Position numbers and translations under genes: made by a program
Notes under the pieces: model-generated
Told to the model about the DNA's origin: nothing
Seen by the model: only the letters and a program-made list of their open reading frames with translations
Databases searched by the model: none
From: Sporosarcina sp. PTS2304
Lineage (GTDB): Bacteria; Bacillota; Bacilli; Bacillales_A; Planococcaceae
DNA: 64,000 bases
Assembly: GCF_003351785.1 (NCBI RefSeq)
Contig: NZ_CP031230.1
Coordinates: forward strand, 1,178,001 to 1,242,000
Direction of reading: 5' to 3'
Shown here: positions 45,851 through 54,553 of the stretch, piece by piece
Numbering within the stretch: position 1 is the first letter of the stretch
How the letters are laid out: each line of letters starts with the position of its first letter

Positions 45851-46576
45851 TTACTCTCCATCCGCATTGTGATAAACGTTTTGCACGTCATCATCGTCTT
45901 CGAGAGCGTCGATCATTTTCTCAAACTCTTCGTGTTGCTCTTCATTCAGCTTTGTATAGACAGATGGAATCATATCGACTTCTGCAGAAATCCATTCATG
46001 TTCTTCTGCCTCAAGCGCTTCTTTTACAGCGAGGAAATCCGTCGGTGTCGTTATAATTTCAAATCCTTCTTCCGTAGAAAGGATATCTTCAGCTCCTGCT
46101 TCAAGCGCCGCCATCATCACAGCGTCTTCGTCAGTCGCATCTGTACGTTCAATAAATAAACGACCTTTGCGTTCAAATAAATAGTTGACAGAGCCAGTTT
46201 CTCCTAAACTCCCGCCATTTTTATTGAATGCTACGCGGATATTTGGGCCTGTACGATTGCGATTTTCTGTTAGACAATAGACAAGCACTGCTGTTCCACC
46301 CGGTCCATAGCCTTCATAAATCACTTCTTCATAGTTTTCATCTGCTCCTGCACCTGTTGCCTTATCGATCGCTCGTTGAATTACGTCATTTGGAACATTC
46401 TCACTTTTTGACTTATCGATTGCTAGACGTAAAGCCGGATTCGTGTCTGGATCGTCACCGCCAGACTTAGCCGCCACGTAGATTTCACGTGACATCTTTT
46501 GAAAGATCTTTCCTCGTTTTGCATCCTGTGCGCCTTTTCGGTTTTGGATATTCTTCCACTTTGAATGGCCTGCCAT
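45851..46576 (-). CDS. YebC/PmpR family regulatory protein
   Basis: A 241-residue protein with the invariant start MAGHSKWKNIQNRKGAQDAKRGK and the central YEGYGPGGTAVLV. The family was annotated as a transcription factor; some members have recently been linked to translation of proline-rich stretches. It corresponds to B. subtilis YrbC and stands near safA, as there. Confidence 0.93.
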   Translation of the reverse strand: MAGHSKWKNIQNRKGAQDAKRGKIFQKMSREIYVAAKSGGDDPDTNPALRLAIDKSKSENVPNDVIQRAIDKATGAGADENYEEVIYEGYGPGGTAVLVYCLTENRNRTGPNIRVAFNKNGGSLGETGSVNYLFERKGRLFIERTDATDEDAVMMAALEAGAEDILSTEEGFEIITTPTDFLAVKEALEAEEHEWISAEVDMIPSVYTKLNEEQHEEFEKMIDALEDDDDVQNVYHNADGE

Positions 46577-46588
46577 GGATCAAACCCC

Positions 46589-47458
46589 CTACTTCATCAT
46601 TCGCTCTACATCATACCATAATTTGGGCCAGTGCGAGAGAGCGGTTTCCGTAAACTGCAGGAGTTTATTAACCATTCGCTGACGCTGCGACGCTGGAAGC
46701 GATAGAAGATGCAGCCATTCACGTAAAATCTCATTCGGAAAAAGCAACTTAGCTAATGATTGATTGGACAATGTCAATAGATCGGGATGCTCCCCCATCA
46801 AAAAGACCGCGTTGTATGAAATTTGCGGCAGTACCCGGTGTATCCATAATACACGCTCATCTTCCGCAGTTCCTAAACAAGCCAAATCAAAGTCAATAAA
46901 GCGAATCTGTCCGCAATTATCACGTAAAATATTATGATGTACTACATCTCCATGCAACAGTGTGAGCGAACTGACAGACGGCTGTTGTTTCTTGCAAACT
47001 TTCAATGCTTCTTCACTGTACGCAAGTAATTCTTCGATCATATGAAAAGGTAGGAACTGCTCACACACTTCCCGCAGTTCCAGAAATTTAGCAAAACGGA
47101 CGTCCCATTTTTCTAACATATGATAATAAGGAAGACAGGAAACAGTCGACCAATCGATGTGGGACTTTGTATCATGTAACGCTTGCAGAGCTTTAAATGA
47201 ATCCAGTCGATCCATTCGTCGCTTAAAATTGACAGCCCTTGCTCCTTCAAGCCATGGCTGAATAAAAAGCAATGGATCTTCCTTCTCTAACACAGGAACA
47301 ATATGCGGGAAACCATGCGCGCTAAGTACTTGATGTACATGTCGAACTTTCACGGCTTGCGCAAGCGATGTATATTTTTTTACAGAATAGACCGCTCCAC
47401 CCGATTCCATTTTCCAGACGTTTTGTTTTATTTTCGTAAAACGCTGATTCTCTGTCAT
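46589..47458 (-). CDS. Aminoglycoside phosphotransferase-like protein (YsxE/CotS type)
   Basis: A 289-residue kinase-fold protein of the APH family. LLHGDVVHHNIL (HGDxxxxN, catalytic Asp) and IRFIDFDLA (metal-binding Asp) are intact; the N-lobe is short, with YSVKKYTS as the likely ATP-binding Lys. In Bacillus such proteins (YsxE, CotI, CotS, YutH) are spore-coat associated. Here it starts 6 bp after the safA stop, so a coat role is likely. B. subtilis ysxE instead follows spoVID. Confidence 0.72.
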   Translation of the reverse strand: MTENQRFTKIKQNVWKMESGGAVYSVKKYTSLAQAVKVRHVHQVLSAHGFPHIVPVLEKEDPLLFIQPWLEGARAVNFKRRMDRLDSFKALQALHDTKSHIDWSTVSCLPYYHMLEKWDVRFAKFLELREVCEQFLPFHMIEELLAYSEEALKVCKKQQPSVSSLTLLHGDVVHHNILRDNCGQIRFIDFDLACLGTAEDERVLWIHRVLPQISYNAVFLMGEHPDLLTLSNQSLAKLLFPNEILREWLHLLSLPASQRQRMVNKLLQFTETALSHWPKLWYDVERMMK

Positions 47459-47464
47459 ATCCCA

Positions 47465-48499
47465 TTATTGATTTCTAGGCCAATTATCCGGCTGTTGCGT
47501 TGGATAATTAGGCATATTTTGTGAATCACCGGGCATCGGATTCACCGGATGCGGCCATGGTTGCATCGCAGGCGGTGCTGGAGGACACACTGGCAACCAT
47601 TGCCACGGTTGCATCGGTGGCACGGGATGCATTGGCCACTGCGGTTGTTGTGGAGCCGGCCAATGAGGAGAACAAGGCTCCTGATATTCTTGATTGGATG
47701 GACACCACGTAGCAGGTGTAGACGCTTTCGGCGGTATAGACGGCATCGGCGGCATTGGCATTGGCTCAGGCATTGGTGTAGGCTGTGGCATAGATTGTTC
47801 TGGCATCACAACCGGCGGCTTCGGAGCTGGTTGCGGCATTGCGTGAAGTGAGCTTGATTCTATTAACTGCCAACCATCGGGCATAGGCGCAGGGACTGGT
47901 TTTTGATGATGCGTTGACTCTTCATACCACTTGGAAGACTCTTTTGGTGGTAACGGTTTAATAGGTGCTTGCATCGGTGGAGGCATCGGCTGTTGCGGCA
48001 TGTGCGGTACGCAATCCGCATCGAAAATCGGCATCCAACCACAAATAGGAAACACAGCTTGCCACATCGGAACAGCAGGTATTTGCGGAATTTGCGCGGC
48101 AGGCGGTTGCGGCATCTGTTGTTGCGGTGGCATTTGCGGTAATGGCGGAACTTGTTGTACAGGTGGTTGCGGCTTTGGCTGCGGCGGTTTCGTCTCTGTG
48201 TGAGATGGCTTCACCGGTTTTTCTGCTGATTTATGATGCGGCTTTTCCGATGGTTTATGATACGGTTTTTCTGTTGGTTTATGATGTGGTTTTTCTTGCG
48301 GTCTTTCTTGCGGCTTCGATTGCTCACCTTTATGAATCGGCTTTTTCTTATCCATCGGCAGAAAAATTTTCATTCCCGGTACAATGTAGTCTGGATTTGC
48401 GAGATGTGCGTTCACCCGCTTCAATTCTTCAAATGGAATATTGTATTGCCGCGCAATCTTCCATAATGTATCACCTTTCACTACAATATGAACTTCCAC
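47465..48499 (-). CDS. safA: LysM spore coat morphogenetic protein, SafA-like
   Basis: A 344-residue protein: LysM domain at residues 2-48 (VHIVVKGDTLWKIARQYNIPFEELKRVNAHLANPDYIVPGMKIFLP), a His/Lys/Pro-repeat linker (KPHHKPTEKPYHKPSEKPHHK type), and a long Pro-, Met- and Gln-rich tail. This is the SafA layout (LysM plus Pro/Met-rich C-terminus), and the position by yebC and the phe genes fits. SafA links the inner coat to the cortex. The start is GTG 48499 or ATG 48505; the GTG is better spaced from GGGGG and matches SafA. Confidence 0.8.
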   Translation of the reverse strand: MEVHIVVKGDTLWKIARQYNIPFEELKRVNAHLANPDYIVPGMKIFLPMDKKKPIHKGEQSKPQERPQEKPHHKPTEKPYHKPSEKPHHKSAEKPVKPSHTETKPPQPKPQPPVQQVPPLPQMPPQQQMPQPPAAQIPQIPAVPMWQAVFPICGWMPIFDADCVPHMPQQPMPPPMQAPIKPLPPKESSKWYEESTHHQKPVPAPMPDGWQLIESSSLHAMPQPAPKPPVVMPEQSMPQPTPMPEPMPMPPMPSIPPKASTPATWCPSNQEYQEPCSPHWPAPQQPQWPMHPVPPMQPWQWLPVCPPAPPAMQPWPHPVNPMPGDSQNMPNYPTQQPDNWPRNQ

Positions 48500-48524
48500 T
48501 AACATTTCCCCCTTCCATCAATCC

Positions 48525-48532
48525 ATCGTATG
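48525..48532 (-). promoter_or_regulatory. Possible sigma-E -10 element of safA
   Basis: CATACGAT on the minus strand about 26 nt before the start; the -35 (CTAAATT-like) is poor, so this is tentative. Confidence 0.3.
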
Positions 48533-48605
48533 AACGGACGCCTAATTTAGTGACTGTAAAGCATCCTCTCTTGTTATATATATTCGGTAGGAGAACAATT
48601 ATTAC

Positions 48606-48636
48606 AAAAAAACATCCACCAGCATTAGCTAGTGGA
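48606..48636 (-). terminator. Terminator of pheA
   Basis: A stem TCCACTAGC/GCTGGTGGA overlaps the last codons of pheA and is followed on the minus strand by seven T. Confidence 0.8.
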
Positions 48637-49509
48637 CGGGTTACTTTCATATACATAATAGGATCCGAACGAACGGGCTGTGCAACCTAGTGCTTCTAAC
48701 TCTTCCATCGCACCTTTCATCATCGGATGATCTTCAGATTCCATAATATCAATAATAAAGAAATATTGACCAAGTCCAGTTTTTAATGGTCTTGATTCAA
48801 TTTTACTTAAGTTCAAACGGCGCCATGAAAAAACAGATAAAATTTGGTGCAACATTCCTGGTCGGTCATTTTCAGGCAATTTCACCATCAATGTCGTTTT
48901 TAAGGAAGCATCATGTTTCGTATGTTCAAGTTTTTCCTTCCGCAATGACAACACGACAAAACGTGTGTGATTAAAATGAAAATCATGAATATTTTCTTCT
49001 GCGATATGTAGACCATATGTTTCTGCTGCCAAACGATTCCCGATGGCTGCTACACGCAACTCCGGCTGTTCTGAAATAGATTTGGCAGCCGCTGCTGTAG
49101 AAGTCGTCTGTATTAAAGGAACTCGACGATAGCGGTATTGTAGAAACTTATGACATTGTGCCAGCGCATGCGGGTGAGACTGAATCGATTCCAATTCATC
49201 CATATGATCCATTTGCGCTTTATTCACTAATAAATGTTGTTCAATCGGTGTAGAAATTTCTGCGGTAATGAACAACTCGCCGCCATGAAATAAATAATCA
49301 ATCGTTAATGGAACCGAACCTTCTAGTGCATTCTCTAATGGCACGAGTGCATATGCGACATGTCCCGCCGTAACCGCTTCAATGCAGTCTGGAATCGTTG
49401 GACGGGGCGTTAAGCCATCTGTACCAAATAAGTCAACAGCTGCGATATGGGTGAAAGATGCTTCAGGTCCCAAATACGCAACGGATGGTGTATATTTCTT
49501 CTCTGTCAT
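48625..49509 (-). CDS. pheA: Prephenate dehydratase
   Basis: A 294-residue monofunctional enzyme converting prephenate to phenylpyruvate. The catalytic part shows YLGPEASFTHIAA and QTTSTAAAAKSI; the C-terminal ACT domain has the phenylalanine-binding LSKIESRPLKTGLGQYFFIID. The start at 49509 follows AGGAGATG. It lies downstream of pheB and obg. Confidence 0.94.
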   Translation of the reverse strand: MTEKKYTPSVAYLGPEASFTHIAAVDLFGTDGLTPRPTIPDCIEAVTAGHVAYALVPLENALEGSVPLTIDYLFHGGELFITAEISTPIEQHLLVNKAQMDHMDELESIQSHPHALAQCHKFLQYRYRRVPLIQTTSTAAAAKSISEQPELRVAAIGNRLAAETYGLHIAEENIHDFHFNHTRFVVLSLRKEKLEHTKHDASLKTTLMVKLPENDRPGMLHQILSVFSWRRLNLSKIESRPLKTGLGQYFFIIDIMESEDHPMMKGAMEELEALGCTARSFGSYYVYESNPSTS

Positions 49510-49545
49510 TGTGCTTTCATCTCCTAAGCTGTTCAAGCGAAAAAA

Positions 49546-50001
49546 TTAAAACACACCTGAACTTATTAAATCAACGGAATCAATAAATCGAGGCGCTTTT
49601 AATCGTTGTAAAAAGGCTTCTACTTTTATTTCCATTTCTGTCACATCGAGCGAAAGTGTAATATTGGCACGACCTTGTACAGGAATCGTTTGGTGGATCG
49701 TTAGGACATTACACTTTGATTTTGAGACAATTTCCAATAATACCGCCAAAGACCCTTTTAAGTCTTCTAGTTGAATAAAGATCGTTAAAATGCGATCCCG
49801 TGCGATAGACTCGAACGGGAACACGGCATCACGATATTTGTAAAAAGCGCTACGTGACAAACCGACCCGTTTAGTTGCCTCTTGGATCGTCGTCACTTCG
49901 CCTCTTGCCAACATTCTTTTTGCTTCCAACATCTTTTGCATCGATTCAGTCAACACATCTTCTCGGACCAAATAAAACTGGCCTTCCCCGATTTGCTCCA
50001 T
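49546..50001 (-). CDS. pheB: ACT domain protein PheB
   Basis: A 151-residue protein with an N-terminal helix-turn-helix-like part (EATKRVGLSRSAFYKYRDAVFPF) and a C-terminal ACT domain (TIFIQLEDLKGSLAVLLEIVSKSKCNVLTI). In Bacillus it is called PheB, encoded between obg and pheA, and thought to regulate phenylalanine metabolism. Confidence 0.88.
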   Translation of the reverse strand: MEQIGEGQFYLVREDVLTESMQKMLEAKRMLARGEVTTIQEATKRVGLSRSAFYKYRDAVFPFESIARDRILTIFIQLEDLKGSLAVLLEIVSKSKCNVLTIHQTIPVQGRANITLSLDVTEMEIKVEAFLQRLKAPRFIDSVDLISSGVF

Positions 50002-50033
50002 TTTGATCCCCCCACAACGAACGATTACAAGTT

Positions 50034-51323
50034 TTACTCTAGGAATTCAAACTCATAATTCATAATCCGAACGATATCTCCGTTTTCCGCACCACGCTCA
50101 CGCAATGCATCATCGATACCCATTCCGCGCATTTGTCGAGCAAACCTCCGAACGGACTGATCAAAGTTGAAGTCCGTCATCTGGAATAAACGCTCAAGTG
50201 TGTAACCTGACAACACAAATGCACCGTCGTCATCGCGAGAAATAACGAAGTCCGGACCTGTCGCTTCATGTTTATACAATACAGAGTTTTCGTCTTCTTC
50301 CACATCTTCAAGCATTGGGAATTCCGGTGTCGTTTCAAGTAAATCAAGCACCGCATACAGTAATGGATCCAATCCTGTTCTCGTCAATGCAGAAATCGGG
50401 AATATTTGAACCTCTTCATCACCGAGCGCCTCTTTAAATGCCACCAAATTTTCTTCCGCATCCGGCATGTCCATTTTATTTGCGACAACGATTTGCGGAC
50501 GTTCAGTCAAACGCATATTGTATTGCTCTAGCTCCGCGTTAATCGTATGGTAGTCATCGATCGGCTCGCGACCTTCCAAGCCCGACATATCAATGACATG
50601 GACAATGACACGCGTCCGCTCAATATGACGTAAAAACTGGTGGCCGAGTCCGACTCCTTCATGCGCGCCTTCAATTAAGCCAGGTAAATCCGCCATTACA
50701 AAAGTACGATGATCGTCTGTTTCCACCATTCCTAAATTCGGAACGAGCGTTGTAAAATGATAATCCGCAATTTTTGGCTTCGCGGCTGAAACAACAGATA
50801 ATAATGTCGATTTCCCTACACTCGGGAATCCAACTAGCCCAACATCTGCTAACACTTTCAATTCGAGCACGATATCACGGCTCACACCTGGTTCCCCTTT
50901 TTCCGAAAGTTCAGGTGCTGTATTTTGTGGTGTCGCAAAACGGCTATTCCCACGACCACCACGACCGCCTCGCGCAATGACGGCTGTTTGACCGTCTTCA
51001 ACCAAGTCTGCAATGATTGTCCCTGTTTCAGCATCTTTCACAATCGTACCCGGCGGAACTTTAACTACCATATCTTTTCCACCGCGACCATGCATATTTT
51101 TACTGCCCCCGTGCTCTCCACGAGGAGCTTTGAAATGACGCTGATAACGGAAATCCATCAACGTACGCAAACCTTCGTCTACGATAAAGATTACGTCCGC
51201 TCCTTTACCACCATCTCCACCAGCCGGGCCGCCATACGCTATATATTTTTCACGACGGAACGCAACCATACCGTCGCCACCGTCGCCACCTTTAACAAAA
51301 ACTTTTACGTGATCCACAAACAT
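50034..51323 (-). CDS. obg: GTPase Obg
   Basis: A 429-residue GTPase with the glycine-rich Obg fold ([30 protein letters not shown]), G1 [10 protein letters not shown]3 [18 protein letters not shown]4 NKMD, and the C-terminal OCT domain ([22 protein letters not shown]). It works in 50S assembly and in B. subtilis sporulation/stress signalling. It is downstream of spo0B by 3 bp. Confidence 0.96.
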   Translation of the reverse strand: MFVDHVKVFVKGGDGGDGMVAFRREKYIAYGGPAGGDGGKGADVIFIVDEGLRTLMDFRYQRHFKAPRGEHGGSKNMHGRGGKDMVVKVPPGTIVKDAETGTIIADLVEDGQTAVIARGGRGGRGNSRFATPQNTAPELSEKGEPGVSRDIVLELKVLADVGLVGFPSVGKSTLLSVVSAAKPKIADYHFTTLVPNLGMVETDDHRTFVMADLPGLIEGAHEGVGLGHQFLRHIERTRVIVHVIDMSGLEGREPIDDYHTINAELEQYNMRLTERPQIVVANKMDMPDAEENLVAFKEALGDEEVQIFPISALTRTGLDPLLYAVLDLLETTPEFPMLEDVEEDENSVLYKHEATGPDFVISRDDDGAFVLSGYTLERLFQMTDFNFDQSVRRFARQMRGMGIDDALRERGAENGDIVRIMNYEFEFLE

Positions 51324-51326
51324 AAT

Positions 51327-51860
51327 TTATAATCCTCCTAATTGTCCACTGATAGTAATCGTCCATTGATTCGATTCTCCGTGAACTTCGACCGTAAACT
51401 GAGATGAGTTTTCTGGGATGTCTAGTTGTTTTACGCGCAATTCTTGAAACGTCAATTGGATAATCCATGCCGTCTCATCTGTTGTTACCGAAATCATAAC
51501 TGCACAATTTGTATAGCGCTCGATTTTTGGAATGACTAGCTCTACCAGACTTTCCAAATAATCCACAAGTACCTGATCCAGCTCCACCGAATCTATTTTT
51601 AGAGCGATGTCGCAAAACAGTTCGACTGTCAAGACAGGATAACGCCATGGCAATGTCATTAACCATTCTTCTGTATCTGGCAAGCAAAGTTTTTGAAGCA
51701 TTGCTTGACGCTGCATATTTGCAGTTTTTTCTAAGATGCAATTTTTAGCTTCTGCATATTTCCCCATGTCAATATACATTAAAACTAATTGAAGATCATT
51801 CATATGATCGTGCCGGCTAAATTTAACAACTTGCGACACGTTCAGTTCATTCTTGCCCAT
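51327..51860 (-). CDS. spo0B: Sporulation initiation phosphotransferase Spo0B
   Basis: A 177-residue protein. SRHDHMNDLQLVLMYIDMGKY is the four-helix-bundle phospho-histidine motif (H in RHDxxN, as His30 of B. subtilis Spo0B); the rest is a degenerate histidine-kinase ATPase-like fold. It relays phosphate from Spo0F to Spo0A. Its position, rpmA-spo0B-obg, is exactly as in Bacillus. The start is ATG at 51860 preceded by GGCGGTGA; GTG at 51869 lies in that RBS. Confidence 0.88.
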   Translation of the reverse strand: MGKNELNVSQVVKFSRHDHMNDLQLVLMYIDMGKYAEAKNCILEKTANMQRQAMLQKLCLPDTEEWLMTLPWRYPVLTVELFCDIALKIDSVELDQVLVDYLESLVELVIPKIERYTNCAVMISVTTDETAWIIQLTFQELRVKQLDIPENSSQFTVEVHGESNQWTITISGQLGGL

Positions 51861-51989
51861 TATTTTCACCGCCAGCTCAATTCGTACTTCTTAGTATAGC
51901 ATTTTCATGAAGAAATCACTAAAATAATCTTCATCTTTATAAATATTGCTGTTTTGTGCTGTTTGAAGCATTGTAGACATGCTATTCCC

Positions 51990-52110
51990 GCTCATTGAAC
52001 ATCCATGTGCGATCATAGACTCGACTCTTCCGCTCATTAAACACCCACGCGCGATCATAGACTCGACAATTCCGCTCATAGAATTCCCACATGCGATCAT
52101 AGACACCACA
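51990..52110 (+). repeat. Array D: six 21-bp units of the TCATAGAA repeat family
   Basis: Units start at 51990, 52011, 52032, 52053, 52074 and 52095. They alternate GCTCATtGAA/GCTCATAGAA and GATCATAGAC types. It lies between the terminator of rpmA and spo0B, splitting two genes that would otherwise be adjacent in the ribosomal/sporulation block. Confidence 0.92.
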
Positions 52111-52130
52111 CAAATAAAAATTCCATAAGA

Positions 52131-52159
52131 AAAAGGACTGCAGCGAGTGCAGTCCTTTT
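52131..52159 (-). terminator. Terminator of rplU-prp-rpmA
   Basis: A stem AAAAGGACTGCA/TGCAGTCCTTTT follows the rpmA stop, with T on the minus strand after it. Confidence 0.9.
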
Positions 52160-52180
52160 CTATATAGTCACGCTATCCGA

Positions 52181-52483
<303 letters not shown>

Positions 52484-52810
52484 CTACTTTGTAAAGGATA
52501 ATTGTATATATTCTGCATAGTCTAGTTCAATCGTCTGTAAAGAGATAATCATAGCTTGAACGAGTAGTTGAACTTCCGCATCTCGCGCCGTTACCGGAAA
52601 CGCCACACGTAAATATCCACCATTCGCACCTTGCTCAATTTCCGGTGTACAACCTGTCAGCTCAGCAATTGCATTGACCGCACCGAATGATACGGCTGAC
52701 GCACCTGCGCATACTAAGTCTTTACCGTGTTCAGCATAGTCCGCATGACCATCCATCTCAAAAGCTGAGATGCGCCCGGAAGGCTCTTTCGTAATATGGA
52801 CATGTATCAT
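52484..52810 (-). CDS. prp: Ribosomal processing cysteine protease Prp
   Basis: A 108-residue cysteine protease that removes the L27 extension. The catalytic His is in FEMDGHADYAEHG and the Cys in DLVCAGASAVSFG. It lies between rplU and rpmA (YsxB in Bacillus). No clear RBS precedes it, so translation is probably coupled to rplU, whose stop is 7 bp upstream. Confidence 0.93.
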   Translation of the reverse strand: MIHVHITKEPSGRISAFEMDGHADYAEHGKDLVCAGASAVSFGAVNAIAELTGCTPEIEQGANGGYLRVAFPVTARDAEVQLLVQAMIISLQTIELDYAEYIQLSFTK

Positions 52811-52816
52811 GTCGGA

Positions 52817-53125
52817 TTACAGATTGATTCCGTCGATCACGATTTTCGTGTATGGCTGACGATGACCTTGTTTTTTGCGGTAGTTCTTTTTCGGCTTGTA
52901 TTTGAAAACCGTAATTTTCTTTCCACGGCCTTGCTTGACAACTTTACCTGTTACAGTAGCGCCTTCTACGAATGGAGCACCGACTTTAACGTCATCTCCG
53001 CCCACCATTAGCACCTTGTCAAATGTTACCACTTCATCAGCTTCACCAGAAACCTTCTCGATGTAGATTTCTTGTCCTGCTTCAACTTTGATTTGTTTTC
53101 CACCAGTTTCAATAATTGCGTACAT
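52817..53125 (-). CDS. rplU: 50S ribosomal protein L21
   Basis: A 102-residue protein: [18 protein letters not shown], the core KVLMVGG and the C-terminal [24 protein letters not shown]. First gene of rplU-prp-rpmA. Confidence 0.97.
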   Translation of the reverse strand: MYAIIETGGKQIKVEAGQEIYIEKVSGEADEVVTFDKVLMVGGDDVKVGAPFVEGATVTGKVVKQGRGKKITVFKYKPKKNYRKKQGHRQPYTKIVIDGINL

Positions 53126-53129
53126 ACTT

Positions 53130-53231
53130 GCACCTCCTCTATTTACTCAGACTCGCCTTGACAGGTGATTCGGCATGCGAATACTTAAACCTGTTCAGTG
53201 CGGTTGTAGCACGGGTGCTACAAACAATAAC
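53130..53231 (-). promoter_or_regulatory. Ribosomal protein L21 leader
   Basis: On the minus strand: a hairpin GTAGCACCCGTGCTAC, then ACAGGT...ACCTGT pairing around TTAAGTATTCGCATGCCGAATC, just before the rplU RBS AGGAGGTG. This matches the known L21 leader of Firmicutes, presumed to sense L21 for autoregulation. Confidence 0.8.
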
Positions 53232-53237
53232 AGTAAA

Positions 53238-53266
53238 ATATTATCACGTAGGAAAACAAAGGTCAA
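53238..53266 (-). promoter_or_regulatory. Sigma-A promoter of rplU
   Basis: TTGACC (53266-53261), 17-nt spacer, TAATAT (53243-53238), with transcription starting near 53231 at the L21 leader. Confidence 0.8.
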
Positions 53267-53296
53267 GCATTATATAAAAATGAATATTTTCGATAG

Positions 53297-53920
53297 CTAA
53301 TTTATAGTCGTTTGCTTCGCTCCACTCGCCATTTGCTCAAAGATTTGCTCATATTTTCGGAAGCGGTACGTGACCACATTTTGTAAAACTAAAAAAGAAG
53401 TTAGTAATACATATGGCAAACTATCTGGTAAAAAACCGATAAGATATACACTTAACGCGATCGCTGCCACAATAGAATAAAGGGTAAAGTATGAACGTGA
53501 AATATATTTATTTTTTTTCGTCTCTACTAACACAGAAATAACTTGTCCACCGTCCAATGGTAGAAACGGCAATAAATTCACGCTTAATAAAATCCATTGA
53601 ATTTGTACAAATTGTTCGCGACCAGGAAATTCCACGAACGATCCAACGATTAGCAAAACGGCTGTCGCGACAGGCCCACCTAGCGCGGTAATCAGCCGTT
53701 GTTGTTTAGTTGCAAGTTGGCGATTGACAATCTGCAATTCCCCTCCATACGGTAAAATCGTACAACTGCGTATTTTCATTCCTGTTTTTTTAGCAGCTAC
53801 GACGTGTCCGAGTTCATGAAAAACCAATGAAAATAATATCATCGCGTATAATGAGACGCCCCCGACGACCATAAAAAATAAAAATACCGGTAATAAAATC
53901 GGATGAATGCGAAATTTCAT
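53297..53920 (-). CDS. spoIVFB: Stage IV sporulation intramembrane protease SpoIVFB
   Basis: A 207-residue M50 site-2 protease with about six spans: VFHELGHVVAA (HExxH) and VNLLPFLPLDGGQVISV (third zinc ligand Asp). In Bacillus it cleaves pro-sigma-K in the forespore outer membrane. Its ATG overlaps the stop of spoIVFA by 4 bp (ATGA). A C-terminal soluble extension is short; family CBS domain is absent or truncated. Confidence 0.85.
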   Translation of the reverse strand: MKFRIHPILLPVFLFFMVVGGVSLYAMILFSLVFHELGHVVAAKKTGMKIRSCTILPYGGELQIVNRQLATKQQRLITALGGPVATAVLLIVGSFVEFPGREQFVQIQWILLSVNLLPFLPLDGGQVISVLVETKKNKYISRSYFTLYSIVAAIALSVYLIGFLPDSLPYVLLTSFLVLQNVVTYRFRKYEQIFEQMASGAKQTTIN

Positions 53921-54459
53921 TTGAGGTCGCCCGTCATATACGTCGCAAGAACTGTAGGCTCTAGCGGTATCCCATCACGTTTTACACGGATATAAAGCGC
54001 TTCTTCGTCCATTACTGCAATTTCATCTCCCCGTCTCACCGCAGTATAGGGCAGTGTCGAAAATGAGCCGACGAAACCATACGTCACTTCATCTCCATTA
54101 TCGTATTGCACGGTCACGGTCTTGCCTGACTGCCGTGTATAGCCCGTAAATACGACGAGACCACTCCCTTGCGACGTAATGGATAATGGTTGCGTATACG
54201 AGATAATAGCGCCGTCTTGATAAGGCTGAAATGATTCGTACGAAGCGAATGGATCAAATACAGATTCAGCAGACACTGTTATCGATTCTTCATCGGCCAA
54301 CCAAGAAGACACCCACTTTTTCATCACAACAAAATCTTTCCCAGTCGTTACATATTGCGTCACAGGCACGTTTACTAGCTGCCGTTCTTCTAATTTTGAT
54401 AAAGCTACAACAGACACTAGCAGGACAAAGGCGATGATCCATTTCGTTTTCCACTTCAC
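53917..54459 (-). CDS. spoIVFA: SpoIVFA-like regulator of SpoIVFB (LytM-like domain)
   Basis: A 180-residue membrane protein with one N-terminal span (about 5-22) and an outside domain whose C-terminal half (GSGLVVFTGYTRQSGKTVTVQYDNGDEVTYGFVGSF...VRRGDEIAV) is a degenerate M23/LytM fold. SpoIVFA holds SpoIVFB inactive until signal. It starts with GTG at 54459 after AAAGGAGGGG. The gene is shorter than B. subtilis SpoIVFA (264), lacking much of the N-terminal part. Confidence 0.75.
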   Translation of the reverse strand: MKWKTKWIIAFVLLVSVVALSKLEERQLVNVPVTQYVTTGKDFVVMKKWVSSWLADEESITVSAESVFDPFASYESFQPYQDGAIISYTQPLSITSQGSGLVVFTGYTRQSGKTVTVQYDNGDEVTYGFVGSFSTLPYTAVRRGDEIAVMDEEALYIRVKRDGIPLEPTVLATYMTGDLK

Positions 54460-54480
54460 GACGTCCCCTCCTTTACCTAT

Positions 54481-54509
54481 AGTGTATGAGAGTACATCAC
54501 GTAAAATGC
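54481..54509 (-). promoter_or_regulatory. Sigma-E promoter of spoIVFA-spoIVFB
   Basis: GCATTTT at 54509-54503, a 14-nt spacer and CATACACT at 54488-54481, both on the minus strand. It matches the sigma-E consensus in all but about one position. It begins immediately after the minD terminator. Confidence 0.65.
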
Positions 54510-54540
54510 AAAAAAACTCAGCACCATACAGGCACTGAGT
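54510..54540 (-). terminator. Terminator of the mre-min operon after minD
   Basis: A stem ACTCAGTGCC/GGTGCTGAGT followed on the minus strand by seven T. Confidence 0.85.
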
Positions 54541-54553
54541 GACAACGTATAAA

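Noticed and set aside
47931..48203. Gly/Cys-rich 90-residue protein on the plus strand
   Set aside because: It is the antisense reading of the Pro/Met/Gln-rich tail of safA; Pro codons reversed read as Gly and Trp/Gly.
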